Assembly (NCBI GenBank): GCA_964431385.1 | Contig: CAYSJM010000011.1 | Location: 1 to 64,000 of the forward strand | Reading direction: 5' to 3' | Source of the DNA: UTCHB3 sp964431385 | GTDB taxonomy: Bacteria; Bacteroidota; Ignavibacteria; Ignavibacteriales; Ignavibacteriaceae | Length of the DNA stretch: 64,000 nucleotides | Shown here: in pieces, positions 26,308 through 34,140 of the stretch | How the letters are laid out: the number at the start of each line of letters is the position of its first letter | Position numbering within the stretch: the first letter of the stretch is position 1 | Position numbers and translations under genes: made by a program | The notes under the pieces: model-generated | The model's input: only the letters and a program-made list of their open reading frames with translations | Database searches by the model: none | What the model was told of the DNA's origin: nothing

Positions 26308-26340
26308 GGGGAGTGATGAAAAACACCACTCCCCTTTTTT
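26308..26340 (+). terminator. Intrinsic terminator after DUF4286 gene
   Basis: GGGGAGTG (26308-26315) pairs exactly with CACTCCCC (26327-26334), followed by six T residues. Confidence 0.92.
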
Positions 26341-26422
26341 ATTCAATTTTATTCGAGTTATTCATTATTTTGGACATCAATAGTTTATATCTTTTTTGAT
26401 GTTCATTCAAATTTGGGCTACC

Positions 26423-27511
26423 ATGCGATACTTTAAATTTTTATTGTTTTTAATTCTTCCATTCTTTACTCTGGCACAACAGGCTACAGACTACTTCCCT
26501 GCCACGAATGGATTCAAGTGGTACACAAAAACCGCGATTCTGGATTCTCTGAACAGAGAAATCGATTCTCTTACCACATTTTCGATCGATTCTTTAGCAG
26601 GTGAAACAACCTACAAAGGTTATCAAGCAAAATATATTCTCGGTAAAACGGGAATCTATTTGAGCGTACCGTTTCAACCGTATATAGATACTTCCTATGT
26701 CTCTCTTCAGAATACTGAAGGGCGAACATACTTTGGACTCGGAAATCTTAGCAGTTTGCTCGGTTTGGCTGATACTACACTTCTCGATAGCAATCTTGCC
26801 GGATTCCTTGGATTGCTTTCTTCGCTCGAAGGTTGGTATTCGACTTACAAGTTTGCAAATTCTCTCAACAGCAACTATACGCTTTTTCAAAAAGATACCA
26901 ATGTTACTATCGATTCCACTTCAATCCCTCTCAGATTCCAGGTAAGAGCAAAAAGGGTGGCTGATGGGCCGGTTACAACAGATATCGGAGTCTATAACTG
27001 TAAAAAGTTTGTACTTTCCTACTCGGTAAGTTATATCCTGATTCCAATTTTACCGATAACTCTAATTTCAATTCCTGATACACATTATGTTGCACCCGGG
27101 AACTGGATTGTTAAAACCTTTGCCCCCTCTTCGCGACTCGATCTGTCAGTAATTGGGCAAGGGGTGTTCACTTTTCCGGGGAGGTCTGAAGTGGTGATTC
27201 CTCCAATTGTTCCCAGTTCCGTTGAGGAAGAAACCGTTGGAAATGTCGCGGGTTTTGATTTGCAGCAGAATTATCCTAATCCTTTTAATCCATCAACAAC
27301 CATCAGATTTAGAATTCCAACTGATGGAATGGTTACTCTAAAAGTTTATGACAACACAGGTAACCAAATTTCAGTTCTGTTAAACGAATTTAGAAGTGCA
27401 GGTAACCACAAGATTAATTTTGATGGAAGAAATCTCTCGAGTGGAGTTTATTTTTACAGATTGGAATCTTCGGGCTACTCAAAAACAGGACGGATGATTT
27501 TACTGAAATAA
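26423..27511 (+). CDS. Secreted protein with T9SS type A sorting domain
   Basis: About 362 residues. I chose the ATG at 26423, which gives a clean signal peptide (RYFKFLLFLILPFFTLAQQ); an earlier ATG at 26399 adds eight residues, and neither has a good ribosome site. The middle part (about 20-280) is beta-rich, without a recognised domain, with strands such as FKWYTKTAILDSL and KKFVLSYSVSYIL; it resembles the generic lipoprotein-like barrels seen in T9SS clients. The tail (about 283-362) is a type A sorting domain: FDLQQNYPNPFNPSTTIRF, then SSGVYFYRLES and the final RMILLK. Exported by T9SS, function unknown. Confidence 0.87.
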   Translation: MRYFKFLLFLILPFFTLAQQATDYFPATNGFKWYTKTAILDSLNREIDSLTTFSIDSLAGETTYKGYQAKYILGKTGIYLSVPFQPYIDTSYVSLQNTEGRTYFGLGNLSSLLGLADTTLLDSNLAGFLGLLSSLEGWYSTYKFANSLNSNYTLFQKDTNVTIDSTSIPLRFQVRAKRVADGPVTTDIGVYNCKKFVLSYSVSYILIPILPITLISIPDTHYVAPGNWIVKTFAPSSRLDLSVIGQGVFTFPGRSEVVIPPIVPSSVEEETVGNVAGFDLQQNYPNPFNPSTTIRFRIPTDGMVTLKVYDNTGNQISVLLNEFRSAGNHKINFDGRNLSSGVYFYRLESSGYSKTGRMILLK

Positions 27512-27532
27512 CATCTATTTCATATCCAGATT

Positions 27533-27586
27533 GGGAAGAGAAAAGGTTGATCAGGTTTATTTTTACTGTCGTCTTTTTCTCTTCCC
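27533..27586. repeat. 12-bp inverted repeat between converging genes
   Basis: GGGAAGAGAAAA (27533-27544) pairs exactly with TTTTCTCTTCCC (27575-27586) across a 30-nt loop. It lies between converging genes where a terminator is expected, but no T-run follows on either strand. Confidence 0.55.
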
Positions 27587-27606
27587 TGCCCATTAGACTT
27601 TTCTCC

Positions 27607-28107
27607 TTAGATTACTCCTAAAGCTTTTTGAAGTTGAATTTTGGTTTTTAGCAGATCCTGTGACAACACTTTTACGCTCCCGATAACCGGCATAAAATTT
27701 GTATCACCATTCCATCTTGGGACGATATGGAAATGGATATGATCTGCAATTCCTGCACCTGCTACCTTACCCAAATTAGCCCCAATATTAAAACCTTCCG
27801 GATTGCTCGTCGATCTTAGCACCTGTACCAATTTTTGGATTGTCGATAATACTTCAGTCAGTTCATCCATCGTCAATTCAGCAATATCAGAAAGATGTCT
27901 GTAAGGAACCACCATCAAGTGCCCGTTATTATACGGGTAAAGATTTAGAACGGTGAATGTCTTTTCTCCTCGAAAAACGAGCAGTGACTGGTCATCCGTC
28001 AAACTGTCGTTTTGACAACCGCAAAAAATGCACCCTTTTTCATCACTCTTTTTTTCCTTGAACGATTCGATATATTGTGAACGCCATGGTGACCACATCT
28101 TATCCAT
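27607..28107 (-). CDS. HIT family nucleotide hydrolase/phosphorylase
   Basis: A 166-residue histidine-triad protein of the Ap4A-phosphorylase-like branch. It has the opening MWSPWRSQYI, the zinc-type CIFCGC at 26-31, and the active-site triad ADHIHFHIVPRW with His123, His125 and His127. Such proteins cleave dinucleoside polyphosphates or AMP-linked compounds in the cytoplasm. MWSPWR and FNIGANLGKVAGAGI are typical of this branch in Bacteroidota and Actinobacteria. A terminator between 28186 and 28219 separates it from the EF-G gene upstream, so it has its own promoter in the 28108-28180 region. Confidence 0.94.
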   Translation of the reverse strand: MDKMWSPWRSQYIESFKEKKSDEKGCIFCGCQNDSLTDDQSLLVFRGEKTFTVLNLYPYNNGHLMVVPYRHLSDIAELTMDELTEVLSTIQKLVQVLRSTSNPEGFNIGANLGKVAGAGIADHIHFHIVPRWNGDTNFMPVIGSVKVLSQDLLKTKIQLQKALGVI

Positions 28108-28185
28108 TTACTTCCTCATTTGATTTTTTTTTTGAGCACAAAAATAGCCATTTACTACCAATTCCGGGACATAACAAATGGGCAT

Positions 28186-28219
28186 AAAAAAAGGCTGCCC
28201 ATTAAAGAACAGCCTTTTT
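28186..28219. terminator. Terminator after EF-G-like gene
   Basis: The stem AAAAAGGCTG / CAGCCTTTTT (28188-28197 and 28210-28219) has a 12-nt loop and A/T runs on both sides. On the minus strand it follows the EF-G-like stop at 28241 and ends with a run of seven T residues. Confidence 0.88.
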
Positions 28220-28240
28220 GAATAATCGTCAGGTTGAAGG

Positions 28241-30331
28241 CTAATCTTCTTCCTGTCTTGATTTGTTATATTCTTCGATGATCTTAACTTCCTGTTCTTT
28301 AGGAACTTCTTCATAAAAAGAGAATTTCTCTTTATGAGTTCCTCTTCCGGCAGTAATACCACGAAGATCAACAGAATATTTGTAAAGGGATGAAAGTGGA
28401 ACATTTGCCTTGAGTATCTGGAAATGTCCATCTGATTCCATACCAAGAATTCTTCCGCGTCTTGAGGTGAAATCGCTCATTACATCACCCATGAATTCTT
28501 CAGGGACCTTAACAGTAACTTCGTAAATAGGTTCGAGAAGTACAGGTTTTGCTGCGGCAAATGCTTTTTTGAAGCATTGTGAAGAAGCAAGTTTGAACGA
28601 CATTTCATCTGAATCCACATCGTGGAATTTACCGTCAAAAAGTGTCACTTTAACATCGACAACATTGTATCCGGCAATTACACCTTTTTCCATCTGCTCG
28701 ATTATACCTTTTTCGACAGCAGGTATGAATCTGCCGGGGACAACTCCACCGACGATGGCATTTACGAATTCAAACCCTTTACCTCTTTCAACAGGTTCCA
28801 TCTTAAAGAACACATGAGCGAACTGACCACGACCGCCTGATTGTTTTTTATGGCGATAATCGATACTGTCAACTCTTCCTTTAATGGTTTCTCTGTAAGG
28901 TATTCTCGGTTGAACGAGATCAACTTCTACATTGTATCTCTCTTTAAGTCTTTTCACAGCGAGGGTAAGTTGTGTCTGACCTTGTCCTGTGATGATAGTC
29001 TGACCAATTTCGGGGTCAAATCTTACATTAAATGAAGGGTCTTCTTCGTGGAGAGCATGGAGACAAGCCGCAATTTTATCTTCGTCGCCTTTTGCTTTAG
29101 GAATAATTGCTCCGCGAATTGAAGGCTCTTGAAATTCGATCGGCTTAACTTTAACGGAATAATTCTTTGAACTGAGTGTGTTATTTGTGTGCGAGTCTTT
29201 TAATTTTACGACTGCACCAATATCGCCACATACCAGATTTGGAATTTCTTTTCTGTTATGACCATTAAGCATGAAGAACTGGTTTAATCTTTCAGGCTTA
29301 CCACTATTCTGATTTATTAAGTCCATTCCCGGTTTTAGTGTTCCTGAATAAACTCTGAAAAGAGAAAGTTCGCCAACATGTTGTTCAGCGATAATTTTAA
29401 ATATGAACAAGACAGCTTCGCCATCTTTATTCGCAACAATTTCAACTTCTTTGCCATCACCGAGTAAGCCTTTGGCAGGGGGCATATCTGCAGGTGACGG
29501 GAAATAATCGACAGCAAAATCGAGAAAATTGTTTAATCCGATTCCTTTTGTTGCAGCGGATGCAAACACGGGAACAAGATCGCCATTTCTGATTGCAATT
29601 TTAAGTCCTTTAGTTGCTTCTTCAGGGGTGAGATCACCATTTTCGAAATAACTGTTCATTAAATCTTCATCAGCTTCAGCAACTTTTTCAATTAACACGG
29701 TTCTGTACTCTTCTGCTTGAGCTTTAACATCAGCAGGAACATCAATTTCTGTTACTGATTTAGAACCGGGCGCACCATATTTGTACGCTTTCATTTTAAG
29801 AACATCAACTACAGTATCAAATTGTAAACCTTCTTTTGCGGGGAAAGTAACAACCACCACTCCATGGGAGAGTCTGTCTGTTGCCTGTTCAACAATTCTT
29901 TTAAAATCCGATCTTTCATGATCAATTTTATTTATTACTATAGCAGCCGGTTTATTATCTGCTTTCAGATATTCCCAGGCATGCTCTGTTCCAACTTCAA
30001 CACCTTCCACTGCTTTTACAAAAATAACACCCGTATCGACAACTTTTGCACCTGCAAGAACTTCACCTTCAAAATCGGATGTGCCGGGCACATCAATCAA
30101 GTTCAATTTAACATTCTTCCATTCAAGGTGGCAGGCGGAGAGGGAAATGGATATTTTTCTTTCAACTTCATTAGCTGTATAGTCTGAAATTGTATTTCCT
30201 TCTTCAATTTTGCCGATACGGGTGGTTTCACCGCCGGCGAACAATGCCAGTTCAGTAAATGATGTCTTTCCGGCACTGGCATGACCAAAAAGACCGATGT
30301 TCCGGAGGACTTCCGGAGTATAATCTTTCAC
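28241..30331 (-). CDS. Elongation factor G-like GTPase (EF-G2 type)
   Basis: A 696-residue EF-G paralogue. The P-loop is GHASAGKT at 16-23 rather than the GHIDAGKT of canonical EF-G. G3 is DVPGTSDFEGEV, without the usual DTPGHVDF His, and G4 is NKIDH. Domains II to V follow, with GGRGQFAHV and the final GMESDGHFQILKANVPL. The loss of the G3 His, which in EF-G positions the catalytic water, fits the EF-G2/FusA2 group found beside a second canonical copy. Its job is not settled; stress translation or ribosome recycling is a guess. It is the third gene of the YtxH/DUF948 operon, 12 bp after DUF948. Confidence 0.92.
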   Translation of the reverse strand: MKDYTPEVLRNIGLFGHASAGKTSFTELALFAGGETTRIGKIEEGNTISDYTANEVERKISISLSACHLEWKNVKLNLIDVPGTSDFEGEVLAGAKVVDTGVIFVKAVEGVEVGTEHAWEYLKADNKPAAIVINKIDHERSDFKRIVEQATDRLSHGVVVVTFPAKEGLQFDTVVDVLKMKAYKYGAPGSKSVTEIDVPADVKAQAEEYRTVLIEKVAEADEDLMNSYFENGDLTPEEATKGLKIAIRNGDLVPVFASAATKGIGLNNFLDFAVDYFPSPADMPPAKGLLGDGKEVEIVANKDGEAVLFIFKIIAEQHVGELSLFRVYSGTLKPGMDLINQNSGKPERLNQFFMLNGHNRKEIPNLVCGDIGAVVKLKDSHTNNTLSSKNYSVKVKPIEFQEPSIRGAIIPKAKGDEDKIAACLHALHEEDPSFNVRFDPEIGQTIITGQGQTQLTLAVKRLKERYNVEVDLVQPRIPYRETIKGRVDSIDYRHKKQSGGRGQFAHVFFKMEPVERGKGFEFVNAIVGGVVPGRFIPAVEKGIIEQMEKGVIAGYNVVDVKVTLFDGKFHDVDSDEMSFKLASSQCFKKAFAAAKPVLLEPIYEVTVKVPEEFMGDVMSDFTSRRGRILGMESDGHFQILKANVPLSSLYKYSVDLRGITAGRGTHKEKFSFYEEVPKEQEVKIIEEYNKSRQEED

Positions 30332-30343
30332 AGATGATCTCCT

Positions 30344-30730
30344 TTATTTCTTTACAAAAAAGGCCCTGAAGATGGCAGATAAGCCACCTTTCAGAGCCGT
30401 CAAATTAGATACAAGCTTTTCAACGGGAGATTCGAGGCTCTCCTTTACCTTTTCTTCGAATCCAAATAAACTCTCCAACCTCATTTTAACCTGGTCAACC
30501 ACCCAACCCGTTTTATCGAGTTGTTGTTGAACTTCGGCTGAGGTCTCACTCAGTGAAGTGGAGAGAGTTTTCAAAGAGTCGATAAGTGGCTCAAATTTAT
30601 CTGTTAATTCTCCCACATCTTTTTGCATCTGTTGAACGCTTTCGGTCAACTTCTTCAAATAGAAAATGAGAGCAACACATAATGCTGAGGCACTTATATA
30701 GAGGATGACCTGAAAAATCTCCGTTACCAT
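30344..30730 (-). CDS. DUF948 membrane-anchored protein
   Basis: A 128-residue protein with one N-terminal membrane helix (about 5-24, IFQVILYISASALCVALIFYL in pieces: ILYISASALCVA) and a long coiled coil from about 28 to 90 rich in Leu, Glu and Ser, as in the DUF948 general-stress family (YtxG). It ends with a hydrophobic LSAIFRAFFVKK. It sits between a YtxH-like gene and the EF-G2 gene; ytxG and ytxH are neighbours in Bacillus stress operons too, which supports the call. Confidence 0.9.
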   Translation of the reverse strand: MVTEIFQVILYISASALCVALIFYLKKLTESVQQMQKDVGELTDKFEPLIDSLKTLSTSLSETSAEVQQQLDKTGWVVDQVKMRLESLFGFEEKVKESLESPVEKLVSNLTALKGGLSAIFRAFFVKK

Positions 30731-30753
30731 AAGCTAATCTTTCAATTTAATTG

Positions 30754-31092
30754 TTATGCGTGTTCAGTTTCCTGTTCGGCTGCCGGTTTTTCTTTGGCAC
30801 CTTTGATCAGTTTTTCAGCATCAGTTTTTATTTCCTCTGCCTTCTTCTTTGCATCTTCAATTATTTGTTGACCTTTTCTTTTTCCCTCATTAAGCACTTC
30901 CTGTGCTTTTTCTTTGGCTTTCACCAACTGAGTTTCGGCCTCTTTTTTGAAATCATCCGCCTTGTCCTGTATATCCCTGCGGAGTTCTTTTCCACTCTTA
31001 GGTGCAAAAAGGAGAGCCAAAGAGGCACCCACTAATCCACCGGCCAACAAGCCTAAAAGTAATCCTTTGCTCAGATCTTTGTCACTTGACAT
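30754..31092 (-). CDS. YtxH domain protein
   Basis: A 112-residue protein with a glycine-rich membrane helix near residues 7-27 (GLLLGLLAGGLVGASLALLF, hallmark of YtxH), the conserved FAPKSGKELRRDI just after, then a long lysine/glutamate-rich coiled coil to the end. The ATG at 31092 is preceded by GGAGGT with the right gap; an upstream TTG in frame would put that site inside the gene, so I reject it. It is the first gene of the operon leading to DUF948 and EF-G2. Confidence 0.92.
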   Translation of the reverse strand: MSSDKDLSKGLLLGLLAGGLVGASLALLFAPKSGKELRRDIQDKADDFKKEAETQLVKAKEKAQEVLNEGKRKGQQIIEDAKKKAEEIKTDAEKLIKGAKEKPAAEQETEHA

Positions 31093-31141
31093 AGCTACCT
31101 CCAATTTGTTTATGGGTTTACAACAATTTTTTAATTGTACC

Positions 31142-31173
31142 TTAATATACTTCCATTTTGAAATAAAATCAAA
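31142..31173 (-). promoter_or_regulatory. Possible promoter of the YtxH operon
   Basis: On the minus strand TTTG (31173-31170), 20 bases, TATATTAA (31149-31142), about 50 bases before the YtxH ATG. The -7 box differs from TAnnTTTG in two places. Confidence 0.4.
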
Positions 31174-31245
31174 GCCAATCTTTGATCTTTCTTAAAAATA
31201 AAAATATATAATACTGACAAAAATAATAGTAAATTAGATTCCACC

Positions 31246-31275
31246 CAAAAAAAAAGGAGGGTAACCCCTCCTTTT
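31246..31275. terminator. Terminator after icd operon
   Basis: AAAAGGAGG (31252-31260) pairs exactly with CCTCCTTTT (31267-31275) over a 6-nt loop. On the minus strand a run of nine T residues follows, which fits the end of the icd operon. The gap 31276-31343 holds nothing else obvious. Confidence 0.9.
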
Positions 31276-31343
31276 CGAAAAAATTATGATAATTGGAAAT
31301 ATTTAGGCTTAATTGGAACCAATTTTAACCCTGGGATTCCAAA

Positions 31344-32597
31344 TCACGCCATATTTTTAACGATTTCATTAGCGAATTCGCTGGTCTTCACTTCTTTTGC
31401 ACCATCCATTAGTCTGGCAAAATCATAAGTTACAACTTTGCTTGAGATGGTTATTTGAAGTGCAGATTCAATAAGTCTTGCAACTTCTGACCAACCGATA
31501 TAGTCGAACATCATAACACCGGAAAGAATCACTGATCCCGGGTTGATCTTGTCAAGATTAGCATACTTGGGTGCAGTGCCGTGTGTGGCTTCAAACAAAC
31601 CGATTGAATAGCTAAGATTTGCTCCCGGTGCAATTCCAAGACCTCCAACCTGTGCAGCTGCTGCATCAGAAAGATAATCACCATTCAGGTTAGGTGTGGC
31701 AACCACATCATATTCATCAGGTCTTAAAAGAACCTGCTGGAACATGCTGTCTGCAATTCTGTCTTTAATTAGCAATTTTCCCTCAGGAACTTTGCCGCCA
31801 TAGGTTGACCAAACTTCATCCTCAGAGACGGTTACGGCACCAAATTCTTCTTTGGCAACTTCATATCCCCACTCTTTAAATGAACCTTCGGTAAACTTCA
31901 TGATATTACCTTTGTGCACTAGAGTCACGCTTTTTCTGTTATGGTCAAGAGCATATTCGATTGCTTTTTTGATCAATCTTTTTGAACCAAATGCCGACAT
32001 AGGTTTTACACCGATTCCTGATTCAGGACGGATATTTTTACCAAATTTACCGTTGATTAATTCGATAATCTCATTCGCTTCAGGTGATCCGGCTTTGAAT
32101 TCAACTCCGGCGTAAACATCTTCAGTATTTTCTCTGAAAAGAACGATATCAAGTTTTTCAGGAGTTTTAACAGGACTTGGTGTTCCGGTGTAATATTTTA
32201 CAGGACGAACGCATGCAAAAAGATCGAGTCTTTGTCTCAAAGTTACATTCAAGCTTCTGATACCACCTCCAACAGGAGTGGTTAATGGTCCTTTTATAGC
32301 AACAAGATATTCTTCAATTGCTTGAAGTGTCTCTTCAGGGAGCCATTCATTTTCACCATAAACTTCGAGTGATTTTTCGCCCGCAAAAATTTCAGCCCAG
32401 GCTACTTTTTTCTTTCCACCAAAAACTTTTTCAACTGCTGCATCAAAAACAACCTGTGAAGCTTTCCATATATCGGGACCTGTACCGTCACCTTCAATAT
32501 AAAGCAATACCGGATTATCGGGTACTACAAGTTTCCCGTTATCCACTGTAATCTTTTCACCAAAAGCGGGAACTTTAATGTGTTTGTAGTTTCCCAT
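31344..32597 (-). CDS. icd: NADP-type isocitrate dehydrogenase
   Basis: A 417-residue dimeric isocitrate dehydrogenase oxidising isocitrate to 2-oxoglutarate. It shows YIEGDGTGPDIW near the start, the substrate loop GGIRSLNVTLRQRLDLFACVRPV (in pieces: SLNVTLRQ with the phosphorylatable Ser, then DLFACVRPV), FRENTEDVYAG, and the metal-binding LNGDYLSDAAAAQVGGLG near 310. Length matches E. coli Icd. A GGAGGT ribosome site precedes the ATG, which overlaps the stop of the membrane protein gene by one base. It is the last gene of a five-gene operon. Confidence 0.96.
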   Translation of the reverse strand: MGNYKHIKVPAFGEKITVDNGKLVVPDNPVLLYIEGDGTGPDIWKASQVVFDAAVEKVFGGKKKVAWAEIFAGEKSLEVYGENEWLPEETLQAIEEYLVAIKGPLTTPVGGGIRSLNVTLRQRLDLFACVRPVKYYTGTPSPVKTPEKLDIVLFRENTEDVYAGVEFKAGSPEANEIIELINGKFGKNIRPESGIGVKPMSAFGSKRLIKKAIEYALDHNRKSVTLVHKGNIMKFTEGSFKEWGYEVAKEEFGAVTVSEDEVWSTYGGKVPEGKLLIKDRIADSMFQQVLLRPDEYDVVATPNLNGDYLSDAAAAQVGGLGIAPGANLSYSIGLFEATHGTAPKYANLDKINPGSVILSGVMMFDYIGWSEVARLIESALQITISSKVVTYDFARLMDGAKEVKTSEFANEIVKNMA

Positions 32598-33565
32598 TAG
32601 CTGACCTCCTTTTCATTAAGTTTATTTAAATCAATTTTCCCTGACCGCCTCTGGAACAAGCCAAAAGCCACTAATCCGACAATTACTGCAAACCATAGCG
32701 TCGCTACTCGAATAAGGATTGTGGATGAGACCGCAACCGCTTCAGATTTACCAAGCGACTGTATGAATAATGTAAAAAGTGCGTCTGCTGCACCCAATCC
32801 CCCTGGCAAAAACGAGAGTGCCCCGGCGACAGTAGCGAATGAGTAGTAAAATGAAGCCCTGAATAGAGACACATCAACAGAAAAATCTTCCAAAATCAAA
32901 AAATACGCATAACATTCGAAAAACCATGACAATAAACTAAAGATTGTCATTAAAAAAATTGGTTTAGGCTTCAACAGAATATAAGCACTCTCATACAATT
33001 CATGCAGATGAGGCATAAAGTTTTCTAAAAACCGTAATTTCCCCATTGTATCTATAAGTCCGAGTGACATTTTTCGACTCGAAATAACTACAATCATTAC
33101 CACAAAAGCTATTATGGCACCTATAGCAAATTCTTTGCCGTAGTTGAAGCTCAAAGCCCCAACCAGTGCAATTATCATAAGAGCAGTCATATCAGTAACT
33201 CTCTCTGCAAAGATAACCGGGGCTGTTTTGCTTACTGCGATACCGGTTCTTTCTTTAAGCAAAAAAGATTTTAGAACTTCTCCCATTTTCCCTGGTGTAA
33301 CACTCAGAACAAAGCCACTCAAGAAAATCAGGAATGATTCACCTGCTCCAATTTTCACTCCGATCAAACCAAGATAGTAATGCCACTTGATGAATCGGAA
33401 AATGTAATTAGCAAAGACTAACAGTAGAATAACCGGAACCAGATATAAACTAAAACCCGAGAGTGCTGTTAAAACTTTATCGAGATCCGCGTAGATTGAG
33501 AAACCAAGATAAATTACCACTGAGGCTACAATCGAAAAGATTATTTTCCTTTTGTAGTTCTTCAA
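32597..33565 (-). CDS. Flippase-like membrane protein (lysylphosphatidylglycerol-synthase TM family)
   Basis: A 322-residue integral membrane protein with about eight hydrophobic helices, the first at 8-27. It matches the UPF0104/AglD-like family by AVFANYIFRFIKWHYYL-type sequence (here NYIFRFIKWHYYLGLIG), the SVTPGKMGEVLKSFLLKE signature near residues 92-110, and SFLPGGLGAADALFTL near 255-270. Family members are thought to move lipids or lipid-linked molecules across the membrane; there is no synthase domain here, so it is not a full MprF. It overlaps maf by four bases (ATGA) upstream and icd by one base. Confidence 0.9.
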   Translation of the reverse strand: MKNYKRKIIFSIVASVVIYLGFSIYADLDKVLTALSGFSLYLVPVILLLVFANYIFRFIKWHYYLGLIGVKIGAGESFLIFLSGFVLSVTPGKMGEVLKSFLLKERTGIAVSKTAPVIFAERVTDMTALMIIALVGALSFNYGKEFAIGAIIAFVVMIVVISSRKMSLGLIDTMGKLRFLENFMPHLHELYESAYILLKPKPIFLMTIFSLLSWFFECYAYFLILEDFSVDVSLFRASFYYSFATVAGALSFLPGGLGAADALFTLFIQSLGKSEAVAVSSTILIRVATLWFAVIVGLVAFGLFQRRSGKIDLNKLNEKEVS

Positions 33566-34140
33566 TCCATAACTTTCTTTAGTGCTTTATAAACGGCATT
33601 TGTAGGAAGCCCCATAACATTATAATAACAACCTGAAATGCTCTCCATGAATATGGAACCATACCCATCTTGGACGCCGTAACCACCGGCTTTGTCGTAG
33701 GAACTGCCGGTAGCCACATATCCGGCAATTTCCTCTACAGAAAGGGAGGTAAACCGCACTTTTGTTTCAACCGAGGAGTCGATTCTCCGTCCATTCTTAG
33801 TGTTAAAAACAGAAAACCCGGTTACAACTGTATGTTCATTTCCACTGAGCATCGAAAGCATCATCTTCGCTTCATCCGGATTAGCCGGTTTGCCCAGAAT
33901 TTCATTATCAAGCACCACAATTGTATCTGCTGTAACGATAATACCTTCGATTCCGCGCGTTAGGGCATCATCCATTTTGCGTTTTGCAAGAAGTAGTGCC
34001 ACTTCTTTTTTTGGCACTTTAGAATCAAATGATTCATCGGTATTAAGAGAGATAAATTCCAATTTACTCACAATCTGTCCGAGAAGGAATCGCCTTCTTG
34101 GAGATGCTGATGCGAGTACCACTTCTATATCAATTATCAT
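33562..34140 (-). CDS. maf: Maf-family nucleotide pyrophosphatase
   Basis: A 192-residue house-cleaning hydrolase that removes non-canonical or excess nucleoside triphosphates (dTTP, UTP and modified bases in family members). Motifs are LASASPRRRFLL near 9-20, TADTIVVLDNEILGKP near 70, where the Asp is the likely base, and GGYGVQDGYGSIFMESISG near 155-173. It starts with ATG at 34140, overlapping the SpoIID gene's 3' end by 11 bases, and shares a four-base overlap with the membrane protein gene after it. Confidence 0.95.
   Translation of the reverse strand: MIIDIEVVLASASPRRRFLLGQIVSKLEFISLNTDESFDSKVPKKEVALLLAKRKMDDALTRGIEGIIVTADTIVVLDNEILGKPANPDEAKMMLSMLSGNEHTVVTGFSVFNTKNGRRIDSSVETKVRFTSLSVEEIAGYVATGSSYDKAGGYGVQDGYGSIFMESISGCYYNVMGLPTNAVYKALKKVMD

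Noticed and set aside
27533..27586. Firm terminator call for the 12-bp inverted repeat
   Set aside because: The 30-nt loop and missing T-run make it a weak terminator; kept only as a repeat.
28108..28446. Minus-strand frame between HIT and EF-G genes
   Set aside because: It overlaps the 3' end of EF-G2 and crosses its terminator, and the product looks random.
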